Part shown: in pieces, positions 34,693-46,687 of the stretch
How the letters are laid out: each line of letters begins with the position of its first letter
How positions within the stretch are numbered: the first letter of the stretch is position 1
Assembly (NCBI GenBank): GCA_007449985.2
Contig: VIIQ02000099.1
Coordinates: forward strand, 42,524-106,523
From: Desmodesmus armatus
Taxonomy: Eukaryota; Chlorophyta; Chlorophyceae; Sphaeropleales; Scenedesmaceae
Length of the DNA: 64,000 nt
Direction: 5' to 3'
Program-made: the position numbers and the translations under genes
Notes under the pieces: generated by a model
Database searches by the model: none
What the model was told of the DNA's origin: nothing
What the model saw: only the letters and a program-made list of their open reading frames with translations

Positions 34693-35812
34693 TACGAGAG
34701 AGCTCCCTTGAGTAGTGTGGCACAGAGCGGAGAGCCGAGATGGCAGCAGTAGGCGGAGCACTGGAGCGAGCAGCGGGCTTCAGCAGGCGTCACACACCGC
34801 GAAGAAGTCTACACGATTTCAATGGCAATGTCTGATGGTACTTGGCTAGAGGAGCTGTGCTGGGAGCTCAGCAGCAGTCACTGCAAGGCCCAGCTTGGCA
34901 GCAGCTGTGGTGCAGGGGTCAAGGGCAGCCAGGAGAGCTGTAGGGACCTTCCTTGGGGCTAAGCACATGGATAAGACATGGATGGTGTACTGCAGCGTGG
35001 TTTGGTGTTGTTGTTGCAGGTGCTGCAGCCAGTGAGCCTGTCTGCATGCAGGTTACCCCATGCCAGTTGTTGCTGATGTGGTCTCCAGCACAAGACTGGG
35101 GGGGGTGGAATGGGTCCCTGAACACGCGTACAAGCCTTGTGGTGGCACAGTGACCTCCTTGGGTTGTAGCTGCTTGATGCGCTCTTTGAGGGGATGGTCT
35201 GTGTCATGTTCTGTGGGTTACAGCTGCTTCATGCGCTTCCTGCAGGCGGGGCCGCAATAGTGTGTATCAGCATATGACTGTGGTTGGACAGTTGTTTACA
35301 GGTGCAGTGACACTGTGTCAGCAGGTTGAGGCCAGGGTTCCACGGTTTGGGACAGCGCGAGCCAGCAGCGCTGGGCTGGTGAGGGAATGAGATTGGCCCA
35401 CCAGCACCCTGAGGCGTTTTCTGTTGTGGCAGTGAGTCAGGCAGTGTGCAAGCAGCTGTTGGCAGCAGCATGGCTGGTGCCAAGTTGTGTGAGGTGTGTT
35501 GTTCAGGGTATGTCATTTGTGCAGCAGAGAATCAATGGTTGTTGGTTGTTGTTGGGCTAAGGGCCCCAGGCTGTGGTGCACAACTGACAATGGACATTTG
35601 CAATGGTGATGTGTGTTTGCCTGGTTTCGCATGTCATCGCTTGCTCTGTCTCGCACATATGCTTTCCCCTTATATGGATGGTGAGCAGGATGATTGGTAT
35701 CACAGCTGTGGATCAGTCAACACTGCATGACAGGGTCTTGCATGCAGATGTTGAGGGGGGGATGGCGTGCATCCGCCGTGAAAACCCCTCCGCCGCAGTT
35801 TGCCGTGACAGC
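34693..35812. other. Spacer between the two 346-bp copies
   Basis: No gene is recognised. Its last part, 35762-35810, is a 49-bp segment (ATGGCGTGCATCCGCCGTGA onward) repeated exactly at 36170-36218, so the second 346-bp copy lies between direct repeats. Confidence 0.5.
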
Positions 35813-36158
35813 TGTCACGCCGTATGACGGCGTGTGGATAGAATGTCGGTGCCAGCCAGCTCTGAACAGGTGCAGGCGAGAGTGGTGCCTGTGTACGTCA
35901 AACCAAGCAGGGTTTGGGGCCTGAGCTGTGTTCTGTGAGGCTACTTGTGGCTGGTTCTGTACGAGAGAGCCGAGCTCTCTCGTATCACAACGCGTATGGC
36001 ATGATGTGAAGGACAGAATGCACGCTGTTGCGTGCTAGGTCGGCCTCGGTAACTCTCCTGCTCCCGGTTGATGCCCCTTCTCAAGACGCACCGTGTAACC
36101 TTTATCGTGGAACCGCTCCTCAGCAGACTGATACTGAGTTGCAGCACACAGTGTTTCA
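35813..36158 (+). repeat. 346-bp duplicated segment, copy 2, between 49-bp direct repeats
   Basis: Second copy of 34347-34692. Its terminal CACAGTGTTTCA is itself doubled (36147-36170). The 49-bp flanks (35762-35810 and 36170-36218) are identical, so the insertion or duplication copied about 50 bp of host sequence. Confidence 0.88.
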
Positions 36159-36803
36159 CACAGTGTTTCATGGCGTGCATCCGCCGTGAAAACCCCTCCG
36201 CCGCAGTTTGCCGTGACATGCACACTGGCAACACCATATTACAGCCCCCCAGCGGGCACACGGGTGCGTACCCCAACCACTCATCTGCTGCGCACACACC
36301 CACCACCCTCAAACTATCATCAGCATACACTTTTGAACCTTCCTACACATGGATGAACGGCTGTGGGACCAAAGGTCGCGGCACTAAAGCTGCCCAGGCA
36401 CACCGGAAGCAAACCCTCGCTGGCCCTGTACCCGAACCGTCGGAGGGGGTTTTAAGTGGCTGTGTCCTACTCCACTGCTCTGTTATTGCCTTTGGAGACA
36501 TGTATTGCCAGCAGTACATGTGCTTGGTCAAAGGCCATCGCTGGAAGAACAGCAGGCCCTGCGTGGGACACCACTTTCAGCATACTGCGGTGTCCTGGGG
36601 GACAAGTTATCGACAACGTTGAGGTCACTGGTGATTCACCGGTCAGTGATCGTGAGTCACCTCTTGCACAAGAACACACAGATTGGCATGCCTAGGTTGG
36701 CTGAACAACTACAGAATGTATGGCATCAATACTCAATTGTAGCATTTGCACGTTAACTTCCTCGATGTGGCGCCAAAGGCTTTCTGTGTCTCGTGTCGTT
36801 TCG

Positions 36804-39153
36804 ATGCACCCGCGGCAGAAAGCAACAACCACAACAGTGATTATGTTCGCTGTGATGCTTTCCTTGCATGGCTGGCATTCCTTTCTACGGTCAAGTCCGT
36901 GCACCGCTGTACACTCCACTGTACACCTTCCCGCAGTCACGCCGCACTTAGCAGGGAGCTCCGACCCAAATGTGATCTCAACGGAAGCAGCGACCGTGGT
37001 GACTTCCGAGGCAGCAGCGGCAGCGCCTTTTTTGGCCCTGCCATGGCGTCCAATGAGCAGGGTACCTGGGCAGAACTCCAAAGTGCCTATTTTCCTTGTC
37101 TCAGCCTTCTGGGTTGTCGGGTAGGTAATCTGGTTGGTTGACCGCATGAGCATGCACAGTAACTCAGCACACGACTTGTCTGGAGTAGGGCGGTCCCCTA
37201 GGAAGTACAGCACATGCACTGCAGCGTTGCTGAGCTCCCTGTCTTTGTTGGTGCAGGGAACATGGTGATTCCAAGGCCCAGCTGGTGGTTGCATTCAATA
37301 AGGCATACCAGAAAGCGAGTGTTGTACAATGTGTGCTTAAAGCCGGTGGTTCAGGGGTCATTTTCAGAACAGCATTCTCCATGCCGTCTACAAGGCTAGA
37401 GGACAGCATGTTTGCCTTCTCTGCGGGCTATGCCTCGTGCAGCACAGATGGAGTGCACAAAACAGAGCAAGGGAGGCTGAAAGTCACATTGGTGTCCAAA
37501 GATGCAGTGGCTCCAGTAGATGATGATATCTGCTGGGTGGAGGTTGAACTGCTCCCAGACGTCTCTGGCCTTGAAGGGTACTCTGCAGGAAAGGGCCCCA
37601 TAGCAGCATGTACAGCTCCCCTACATGAAGATGGATTTGGATCCAGCATTGTGGAATGGGCGGAATTTCATAAACTCGTTGGCATCCAGCATGTGTATGT
37701 GTATGACTTCAACTCTGGGCCCTTGCTGAAGCCTCAATTGGATTACTACAGCCGCCAGAACTTCTTCAAGGTGTTTGAATGGATCATTCCAAATCTTATC
37801 ATGGCTGACCCGCACCAGACGTGTTTGCTTCCATTCTTCAGGCCGTCAGAAAATAGGGTGAAGTTTGGTGCTGCCCATTGCTCAATGCATCAAGACAACT
37901 ACCAGATTGCGTGGTGGGTTTCTGACGGCATGATATGGGGGGGGGGGGTGAATGAGTATGTGGCAGTCCAATGACGACTGTCATTTTTGGAGCTTTGGGG
38001 GGATCACGGCCACATTGGTTGTCCGTTTAGCAATTGGCTGTGCGGTCTTGGGCGGCAGAAGCAGAGTGTTCACGCACAGCAATCACACATGAAAATGGGG
38101 TTGTGGCTTGGAGGGGTGTGTGCCTCAAGCCAGCCAGTATGCCCCAGCTTCTCATGTTGCCATTACAATACAAAAAACCACTCCCAGCTAGAAGTGCTAG
38201 ACACGAACATGCGGTGAGAAGGGCAACCATGCAGGCTGACCACTCAGCCATGCAGAAACTCTGCTTGACAGAAAGAATATGCTGCTGCTGTGCCGATCAC
38301 AGGTGGGGTCAACCGCTTGCCCTGTTTGACTGCATGTTGCGGGCACAAGGCCGATATCGTTGGGTTGCAGTGCTGGATTTTGATGAGTACCTGGTCCCCA
38401 AACAAGCGCCGACCATTGGCCAGCTGTTGCAGCAGGCACATATGGGCACTGGTCACTGCAGTAGCCAGTACACTTTCACAGGCCGTGTGGTGTGTTCAGG
38501 CTGCCGACACCAGTACCACAACATTCCTGGCTTGCAAGACGACACAGTCACTGCAATACAAAAGCTACCAGTCAGTGAACAACCACGTGCAAACCTGAGT
38601 GCAGCATGCCTGCAGCCCACAGTTGGCTTTCACCACATGTTGTGGTCAAGTGTCACAGCTGACAAGACTGACCATGTGAAGAGTGTTGTTGATCCAATGG
38701 CTGTCGTTCTTCCTGGTGTGCACACCAGCTCCGTGCGGTCGGTCAGAGGTTGTTCAGACACGGTGCAGCTCACACCAGCGCAGGTGAGTAAACAATTGCA
38801 GGGCAAAATTGTTCAAAGGAGGGCTGGTGTGCCACATGATGGTTGCTTTCTACGGAAAGTGTAGAATGGTTGTGTCACCAGCATGATGCAATGACAAACT
38901 ATCAGCAGTAGCACCCATCACACCATGCAACGGCCCCAGGGTAAAATCGTTTACTTTGGCACGCACATGTTGCATGTGTGGCATGCACGTGTTTGTGTGC
39001 ACCTGTTATAACACATGAACCTCCATCCTTTCCATACAGCTGTCCACAGCTCGCTTCCTGCTGCCTCATCCATACTGCAGTATGACAGGTGTCAGCCTTC
39101 CTCCCTTGGAGCCTGCGCATTACCGTAGTGCCATGCGTGGTTCGATAAATTGA
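36804..39153 (+). CDS. GT92 (DUF23) family glycosyltransferase
   Basis: Four exons, 36804-37120, 37257-37913, 38303-38783 and 39040-39153, keep frame through three GT-AG introns and give about 522 residues. The ATG at 36804 opens MHPRQKATTTTVIMFAVMLS, a basic head and a membrane anchor typical of type II Golgi enzymes. The catalytic domain carries the GT92 signatures: SSIVEWAEFHKLVGIQHVYV then YDFNS (about 236-259), the NYQIAWWGQPLALFDC segment across the exon 2/3 junction, the metal-binding DFDEYLVP (about 350-357), KSVVDPMAVVLPGVHT, and a C-terminal LEPAHYRS. GT92 members include nematode and vertebrate galactosyltransferases that decorate N-glycan core fucose, and plant beta-1,4-galactan synthases. 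Exon 2 has two in-frame donors three bases apart (after 37910 or 37913), so one tryptophan may be optional. Family assignment is strong; the linkage made is unknown. Confidence 0.88.
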
Positions 39154-42100
39154 TACTTATCATCATAAGATTGAGAATTCTCCTCCTCGAATTGGTCTGA
39201 CCAGTTTGACTCAAAGGGATGTCCCTCCAAGTCCCCCAATAAGAGCGTAAAAGCAGCTGCCTGTCATGCTAGGCCAGCCTCATCATACTTGATGAATGGT
39301 CAGGCATACATAGAGTGTGTTTCAGGCACCTGGTAGTGCGCAAAGCCTCAACAGTCGGTGACAGAATCTCCATCCTTCATGCAAGACAAAGTTGCTGGAA
39401 ACCTCGTAAACGTGACAACATTGCCGAATGTCTGTCGTTCTTTTACTCAGTGCGTTTGATAAAACAAAGTCTCCGAATCACGCGTGCCACCATGGCGTCC
39501 CATGCTTTTGCAGCCCCCTTCCCACTTATGTTTTTTTGGGGTAGCGTAGTTTGAGTCCGGTACTGTTCCTTGGAGAGAAGGTGAGCAAGGAGCGGAACAG
39601 TTTGGAGGCAGCTCAGGGGGGGGGGGGGGAACTTACCCCCAGAGTCTGGCTCACCCCCCCCCCCCCCCCCCAAGCCCCACCCCTACCCAAGGCAAATTTT
39701 GAGCAGCCATCAGCTGATGTCTCTTTAAGGTTTCTATTGATGTATCATGCATGGAAGTACTTATCTGGAGCTCGAAACCAGTCCTGTGGGGTCAAAGGCA
39801 TGAAGCTGCTGACGTGGGATCGTGGTGGTACTGGTTGCAGCAGAAGTGCTTTTCACAGGACGCCAAGGACAACCCTTGCTTCCCAGACCTAAGAAGTTGA
39901 TAGTCCCGGCGCTGTGCACTGCTCTGGCTGCCCTGTGCTGTGATCACTGCTGAGAGTACAGCTGATGCGGTGGACTGTGGGCGAACAACCGGCCCGTGTG
40001 CAAGCTATTTATGCTAAAGCTTGAGTCGATGAACTACTGTAAAGACAGGATGGGCTGCAACGCCGGCAATGGTGAGCTTGCGATAGACAGCCCTGACGCC
40101 CACACCCACAACCACGGAGCGCCCTTTTTGGGCTTAAGTTGATGTTGTAGTAGACAAGTACCTGCCTGATATTTTCTAGGCGTACACGGCGCTCTGGACG
40201 ACACCAGCAAAGTGAAACCATCCATCATCAAACGAAAACCAGCCCAGGTGCAAAACCTACAACTTGACAGAGCCAGGAAAATTTCAGCAAAGCGTTTCAC
40301 ATGTGTACATGACACTTCCAAGTTTGTAGTCCGTACACGGACCTGTGCTGCCCGCTGGAGACATCGGGACAGCCCAAGTCAGGCCCCAGGAAGGGGGGGG
40401 GGGGGGGGGCTCACAACTCCACGTGACACAAAGAAACAGCAGGGTCCAAAAAGTCGCTATTCCAACCAGCGCTACAAATAGGCCGATATCAGCCATTGGC
40501 TAGCTGCTATCTTAGGTTAGCGGTTTTTGGCCTGCCATATATGGCAAGGCCGTTTCCCAGGCTCCGGTCACACGTCCTCTTTCTATAATGTTCTTCAACT
40601 ATGTCTCCCCGACGTCAAGATCCCCACCAAAACCAACTGCAAAAACCGTTGTTAGTGTGACATAACGAACCACTTGATACCTGGTTGGATGGGGTGACCC
40701 TGTTGTGCGTGCACAGGGCACCACTTGCAAAGTGCATGCACATAGCACCACATGCATGGTTATGAGTAGACGTGCGGTTGACTTTAGATAGTGATTTTGG
40801 TACATTGCCAGTGGACTACTGAAAAGTGCTTGCACATTAAATGCTGCTGCGTTTGTGATTGTGGCTGCGGTGGCGCCCGGTCAGCGGAGACAATGCTTAC
40901 AGGAATAATATTGTATCCATCCAACATTGAACGACGCAGCCCGTTTAGGTGCATTTGTAGGGATGTGCGGGCGTATATACGTAATGTGTTAATGTATATG
41001 CGGGCGCATAAAATGCAGTGTAAATGCGCGCATTACGTATGTGGCCCTTATCGGTACGCGTACATGGGCTATGTATACTCTATACGTGTTGTGTGTGTGT
41101 GTGGGGTGGGGGGGGGGGGCAGTCTACCAGCTGGACAGCACCACCCCACACTTTGGCCAGCCAACTTCAGGATATGTTATATATACTAACAGTTCATAAC
41201 TGGCTTAATCAGTACGAAATGTCAGGGGGTTTTGGGGTGGGGTGGGGGGGGGTCTGGGCCCGCTTGAATTTCTGCACAGGGTTCAGTAACTTTTTCTCAG
41301 TAGCTCAATCAAAGTCGTAAGCAGCTGACATCTCAGTTTATCGATTGCAGGCCTTTTTGAACCCTCACAATAAATATCAGGCAACCATAAGCCCCGCGAA
41401 GGCAGCAGCACAGCAGCGGTTTGCTGTTGGGTGAGGGCAGTTGCCCTGTGTGAAGCAGTGCTGACGTGCGATAACGTATGGTATCATCAAAAGGAGGTCC
41501 CTCCAGTATTATTTAGCATTCAGGGCCACTTCCAGAACACAAACCACATAGATGGATCCTGAGATCGCTGTTTGAATATCGGGCCTCGGGAAAGGTTGAA
41601 GCACGCTTCTGAGCGTCAGGGATACATATTATATACGTTCATAAACTTATCAACCATCGTGGGGCCTGAAAACGCAGGTTTACAGGGTAAGGGTGGGGGG
41701 TGGGGGTGTCTGGGCCCGTGTAAGCTTTCTCAGGGTTGTTTCCCCAACTTAATTCTCTGCCCGCCCCCCTGGTTGTACGCTTACATATACGCGTATAGGG
41801 CAGTCAAATTTACGCATTGTACGCATTGATAAAAACGCGTATAGGGCGATCTACTGCGCTTGGCATTTTCAGATCAATGTGCCAGGTGGGCAGTTTTCCC
41901 CAGGTCTGCTGCCCCAGGCAACCAGGGATGCTCATTTCTGTGTAATTGTGCTGTCCTCGACCACTCCACGGCCGTTTTGCTGTTCAAGCTGACCAGAACA
42001 AAGTCCACTGCCGCACCCGCCACCAGCAGCAGCAGCAGCAGAACTGGCTCAGTTTGCGCCTAGTTGGCAGCTGCAGGTGCTCGATAAGCAGCGATATGTC

Positions 42101-42690
42101 AACACAAACATATTGAAGCACTTTGCATTGTCAGAATGGACAACAAGTCCCTGGCAGCTGAATCAGGGTTTCCCTTCATACGATTTTGCACAGTACAGTA
42201 CGGTATGGATCATAGTATGACTTTGGAATATACCTCCCTGAACATCATTCTGCATTTGGTATATGTACTGCACAGCCCGCACAGCCATCCGTGAAGACAA
42301 GGTGCCACCGCAGCCATGCAACTGGGAGTCACTGTGCAGCTTACTTAAAAAAAAGCATATGGTGACCTGCCTGGGCGTCGGGTGAGCACCGGGTGTCCAG
42401 GACAGCATGCCACGCTGTTTGATTACAGTTAATAGACGGACGTCTTTTATTAGCGCATAACTCGTGTCACGAATCTAGAAATGTTTAGCAGCTTCAAAAT
42501 AAACGCTACCCTCTGAAATGTGTCACAAATATCCTGAAATTTATATCGCAATATTATTTGAAGGTCATCAAAATGTATTAGAGCCCGCAGGGCAGCTGCT
42601 GTGGCATGTAGGCGTCACAACCGGCACATTTTCACAGTGTCGTGTTGTTGGTGGGGTATCCAACCCACGCAAGGCCGGGAGGACTGTCTT
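39154..42690. other. Gene-poor region with repeat fragments
   Basis: At 39538-39690 there is a diverged relative of the 2025-2298 MITE (GGGTAGCG, GTGAGCAAGGAGCGGAAC, G and C tracts). G tracts lie at 40394-40409 and 41107-41119. At about 40965-41095 and 41780-41850 there are TACGTA/CGCGTAT-rich segments like those of the element at 55202. At 41540-41760 lies an inverted partial copy of the ~500-bp repeat (ACCATCGTGGGGCCTGAAA). CAG repeats occur at 42024-42040. No gene is recognised. Confidence 0.5.
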
Positions 42691-43167
42691 TGATTATCAC
42701 AGAATGCAAATCATTTGCACAGCACCCCATCCAGAGCGAGCGTGAGCAGCATCAGGCACAATTGCCTTGCAATATCACGTCGTGGGAGCTCTCTCCTGCT
42801 TTTCCTTGGGCTTCTGCTCACACGGCTCAGACCCCTGATCTTTGGGGATGACTGTGCCGTGTTTCTTGTGCCTTTGGCATCACCAATGAAGATGCAGCAG
42901 TACATCACTGCCCTGTGAACTCAACACAATTGATGGATGGCACAGCAATTGCCCTTAGGGCCCGTAGTGCATAATAATTATTAATTCGTTCTAATAACAA
43001 CAACTTCCATCTTGGGGAGAATTCACACAGGTCGCGCAAATAATTGTGCACAGAGCAGGGAGTGGTAACAAAAGCTGGTGTAATTTGGCCCTGACACCAG
43101 GGCCATGTGATGCAGTCGACGCATGCTGAGCAAATTGGTTATGCTCTCTGCCCTTTGTGTGTACAGG

Positions 43168-43526
43168 GTGTCAAGCTGCACGACCGTGCCCATGACATCC
43201 ACATGAAAGATACCTTCATGACGCAGATGTTGCCGCTGCTGTGGCAGTTTGTGGTTGACAGGTACAAAATGCCTTTGACACACTCACAGCACTTTGTACC
43301 CCTCAGCAGCCGTGGCTGTGCAGCGCACAAGGCATGTGCGCCAGGTGCACTCAAGAAGGTGGATTTTGGCCTGTGCAATGCCTACGGTACACAACTCAGC
43401 ACCAGCATAGACACAACTCTGTCAGACATGTTCAAAGAGCGCGTTTTTGACTCTTGGGTGCAGATGAATGCATCTGTCGCCAATCTGTATGGTGGCCATG
43501 ACTTTGCTCATTGGGGTCCACCATAG
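43168..43526 (+). CDS. Unrecognised 3' exon (partial gene)
   Basis: After a GTGTACAG acceptor (43167), an open frame of about 119 codons runs to TAG at 43524-43526. It begins GVKLHDRAHDIHMKDTFMTQ and continues with MLPLLWQFVVDRYKMPLTHS, several cysteines and a C-terminal NLYGGHDFAHWGPP. The codon use and residue mix look like real protein. An upstream open stretch (42701-42918, with SSLLLFLGLLLTRLRPL) could be an earlier membrane-anchor exon but has no ATG in frame. No family is recognised. It may be an enzyme related to its glycan-active neighbours, by location only. Confidence 0.45.
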
Positions 43527-43749
43527 TGTGCACCACCATAAAAGTGTTTCTTTTGGAATGACTGTCCTAACATCACTTTGGCGATGTGCGGAGGTCCTGA
43601 ACAGAGTCATGCACTACTGGTGATGGGCAACCAGCAGCGTGAACTCTGTCACTTCACCAATACACTCTTTGGCGGCCTGCCAAGATCAAGTTTCATGCCT
43701 AAGTAGGGTGGGTACATTCACCAAACTCCATCTGCACCGCATGCTCTGT

Positions 43750-44900
43750 TTGCAAGATCATGACTTCCCCGTGATTACGATCACAGGTGTGAGATTCATC
43801 ATTTTATGAACACGGGCCCTCCGGGGCCCTGAACGTGAGCCATATAATATGTTGAGCGCAAAGCAATAGCTTACAGCAGTAAGACGGCCGCATCGCAGGC
43901 ACAGAACGCCAGTTCGGGCAAAACGGTTGGCAACAGCAGCAGAGAACGGGCGCGTTTCTGCTGGTGGAAAGCGCAATCTACTGCTGTGATTCCTGAAAAC
44001 CCTACTGAGGGCAGGTGGGCAGTAAAATCGACAGCACGCTCAGTCACGTGCAGACAGGTTAGTCACCAGCACAGTGTGCGGCAGGTTGGTCACCAGCACA
44101 ATTTCGCGAGCAAGAGAGACGTGAACATGATCTTGCTAATCATTGGTTGCAAGATCATGACTCCCCTGTCTTGTGCATCACAGGTGTGAGAATTCATCAT
44201 TTTATGAACACGGGCCCTCCGGGGCCCTGAACGTGAGCGATAAAATATGTTGAGCGCAAAGCAATAGCTTACAGCAGTACGACGGCCGCATCGGAGGCAC
44301 TGAACGTCAGTTCGGGCAAAACGGTTGACAACAGCAGCAGAGAACGAGCGCGTTTCTGCTGGTGGAAAACGCAATATACTGCTGTGATTCCTGAAAACCC
44401 TACTGAGGGCAGGTGGGCAGTAAAATCGACAGCACGCTCAGTCACATGCAGACAGGGTAGTCACCAGCACAGTGTGCTGCAGGTTACCTACAGGTTGGTC
44501 ACCAGCACATTTTCGCGAACAAGAGAGACGTGAACATGATCTTGCTAATCATTGGCAATACCGTTGGCAACAGCAGCAGAGAACGGGCGCGTTTCTGCTG
44601 GTGGAAAGCGCAAGATACTGCTGTGATTCCTGAAAACCGTTATAAGGGCAGGTGGGCAGCAAAATCGACAGCATGCTCAGTAACGTGCAGACAGGTTAGT
44701 CACCAAAACAGTGTGCGACAGGTTACCTACAGGTTGGTCACCAGCACAATTTCGCGAACAAGAGAGACGTGAACATGATCTTGCTAATCATTGGTTGCAA
44801 GATCATGACTCCCCTGTCTTACGGATCACAGGTGTGAGATTTATACTTTTATAAACCTAGGCCCTCCGGGGCTGTGAATATGGGCGCTATAATACGAATT
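43750..44900 (+). repeat. ~400-bp tandem repeat, about 2.8 copies
   Basis: Units start near 43754, 44151 and 44795, with an internally truncated unit from about 44556. Each contains CATTTTATGAACACGGGCCC, TCCGGGGCCCTGAACGTGAG, GCAATAGCTTACAGCAGTA, GGGCGCGTTTCTGCTGGTGG, CCTGAAAACC and GAACATGATCTTGCTAATCA. The GGGCCC-TCC-GGGGCCC core is a small stem. A diverged copy lies at 48850-49260 and a terminal fragment at 49365-49445. Confidence 0.88.
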
Positions 44901-46687
44901 GGTCAATATCATCCTAAATAACATGCATAAGGAAACTTACAGCAATTTGAGCAGGTTGAAAAGGGGTGGGTGGGTGGGTGGGTTGGTGGGTCTAGCTGGG
45001 TCACAAATACTTCCTGGCATGATGAAAATTCTTGTAGGAGTAGGGCTTGTAGGAGTAGGGCGTCTAGAGCGTCGGATGAAGCTGGGAGTTGGCAATTTGG
45101 TTGTGGCATGTTCTGGGCATCTCCAGTTACGAATTACCGCCGAGGCTGCCCATTCCAGTACTATAGCCGTGGCACGTTGCCCATGCAAGTACCCAGACAT
45201 GCGTTACAATGGTGCACATACCAGCACCAAGTCAGCCCCCAGCACCAACGTTCCCTATGGATGCTCCCTGTGCAACACTGACCTTCAAGTTGGTTAGGAG
45301 TACCACATCTGTCTCACTGGCAGCAGATGCACCCAGGCCACCAGCTGACAGTAGAGGAGCAGCAGGAGTGGTGTGTCAGTGCTGACTCTTGCAAAGTGCA
45401 GCAGCTGTTCATGTGGCAGTCAGACACACTCAAGTGAACAGGCCTGCTGATTGGATGTACCAAATGAGTTGTTTCATGTGTGTTTCTAGGGCTGCACAGC
45501 AGTGCGTTGATCACGTTGCTGACCGCCGATGCCGTGGCCCACAGGTCTCTTGACTGATGGAACACAGCAACACCCTTGTGGCCATCAGAGTTCCTCGGGA
45601 AACATGTGAAACATATGAGATAATACTTTGGACCTTGCATAGGGCAGTTAACAAGACGTTCAGAGGTTTTATAGGGGGATGGGGTTGGGTGGGTGGGGGG
45701 TCCCATTTTGAACTTCTTGGCCTAGTGTCCGAAACAACCTTAGCGCCCCCCCCCCCCCAAGCTCTACATCATTTGATGGGGCTTGTGAGTGGCGGCGGTA
45801 GATAACGGGGCCCTACAGGCTATATTGGCGGGGAAAACTGAATCATGCGCTGAGAACTGCTTGGGTGACCAAAAGTGAAAAGAATAGCCCACAGTGGGTG
45901 GAGTGTTGTAATGGCTGCCTGGGGACTAACAAGATGTTTTGTTAGGTCTCCTAGAGTGAGCAAATACCGAAGGAAAGGCCAAAACGTGTCCCTGGGAGGC
46001 TTGTCAGAGTGGCTGGCTGGGGACATGGAACACTTTTTGTGCAGGACCTTTAAGAACATTTTGTTGTAGTGAGATTGCAGAGGCTGAAGCTGCCGTGTCT
46101 GCCAACGAAAAGAAGTACTTAGTGATGCATATGCATGTGCAGCTGAAGCTAGACGAGCTTTGGGGCCCCGAAACCCTGGGCTCACTGTGACATGAAGGTG
46201 TCTGAACATTTTGAACACTCAGAATATACGGGGGGATGTTGACAGAAGCTCTACATGGCTGGCCACAAGCACCCTTGCATTATGATAGTGCCATTTAGGT
46301 CATTGCATGAAGGTGTGTTCAGAGGCCTGGGGCCAGGCATATGCCCGAAGGCAGCAAGCCTTGCTGAGTGACCCCTTCAGCCTGAGTCATGACTGTCTCA
46401 GCGTTGCCAATGTCCAACCTGTTTATCTGAGTATGCCTGAACACAGCCGCATACACCAGGCGACTTGCAAGCATTCAACACCCACAATGAAATTGACTTG
46501 CTATGTAGCGAAGCTTGCCTTTCTAGCCTAAGCTTAAACAACCTCGTACACTACATCACCCCTCCTGTGACTTGCACACATTGCAGAGTATCTTCCAATA
46601 TTATCATTTGATGGAGGACAGCAAATGATACAAGCACGACTACATCTGGCAACATCCACTGTTGACTTGGCAGTCAGGATGGTGACG
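44901..46687. other. Spacer with dispersed repeat fragments
   Basis: A (GGGT)n stretch lies at 44965-44992. The segment 46060-46175 (GCAGAGGCTGAAGCTG, CAACGAAAAGAAGT, TGATGCATATGCATGTGCAG) recurs at 50340-50430 and in part at 50540-50612. No gene is recognised. The right end is the 3' flank of the minus-strand gene that stops at 46688. Confidence 0.45.

Noticed and set aside
35762..36218. 49-bp direct repeats as a transposon target-site duplication
   Set aside because: Far longer than any known target duplication, and the flanked segment also has a second copy without such repeats.
36170..36622. Plus-strand open frame beginning MACIRRENPSAAVCRD, considered as an upstream GT92 exon
   Set aside because: The GT92 gene already has a clear first exon with ATG and membrane anchor at 36804, and the 49-bp part of this frame is a duplicated non-coding segment.
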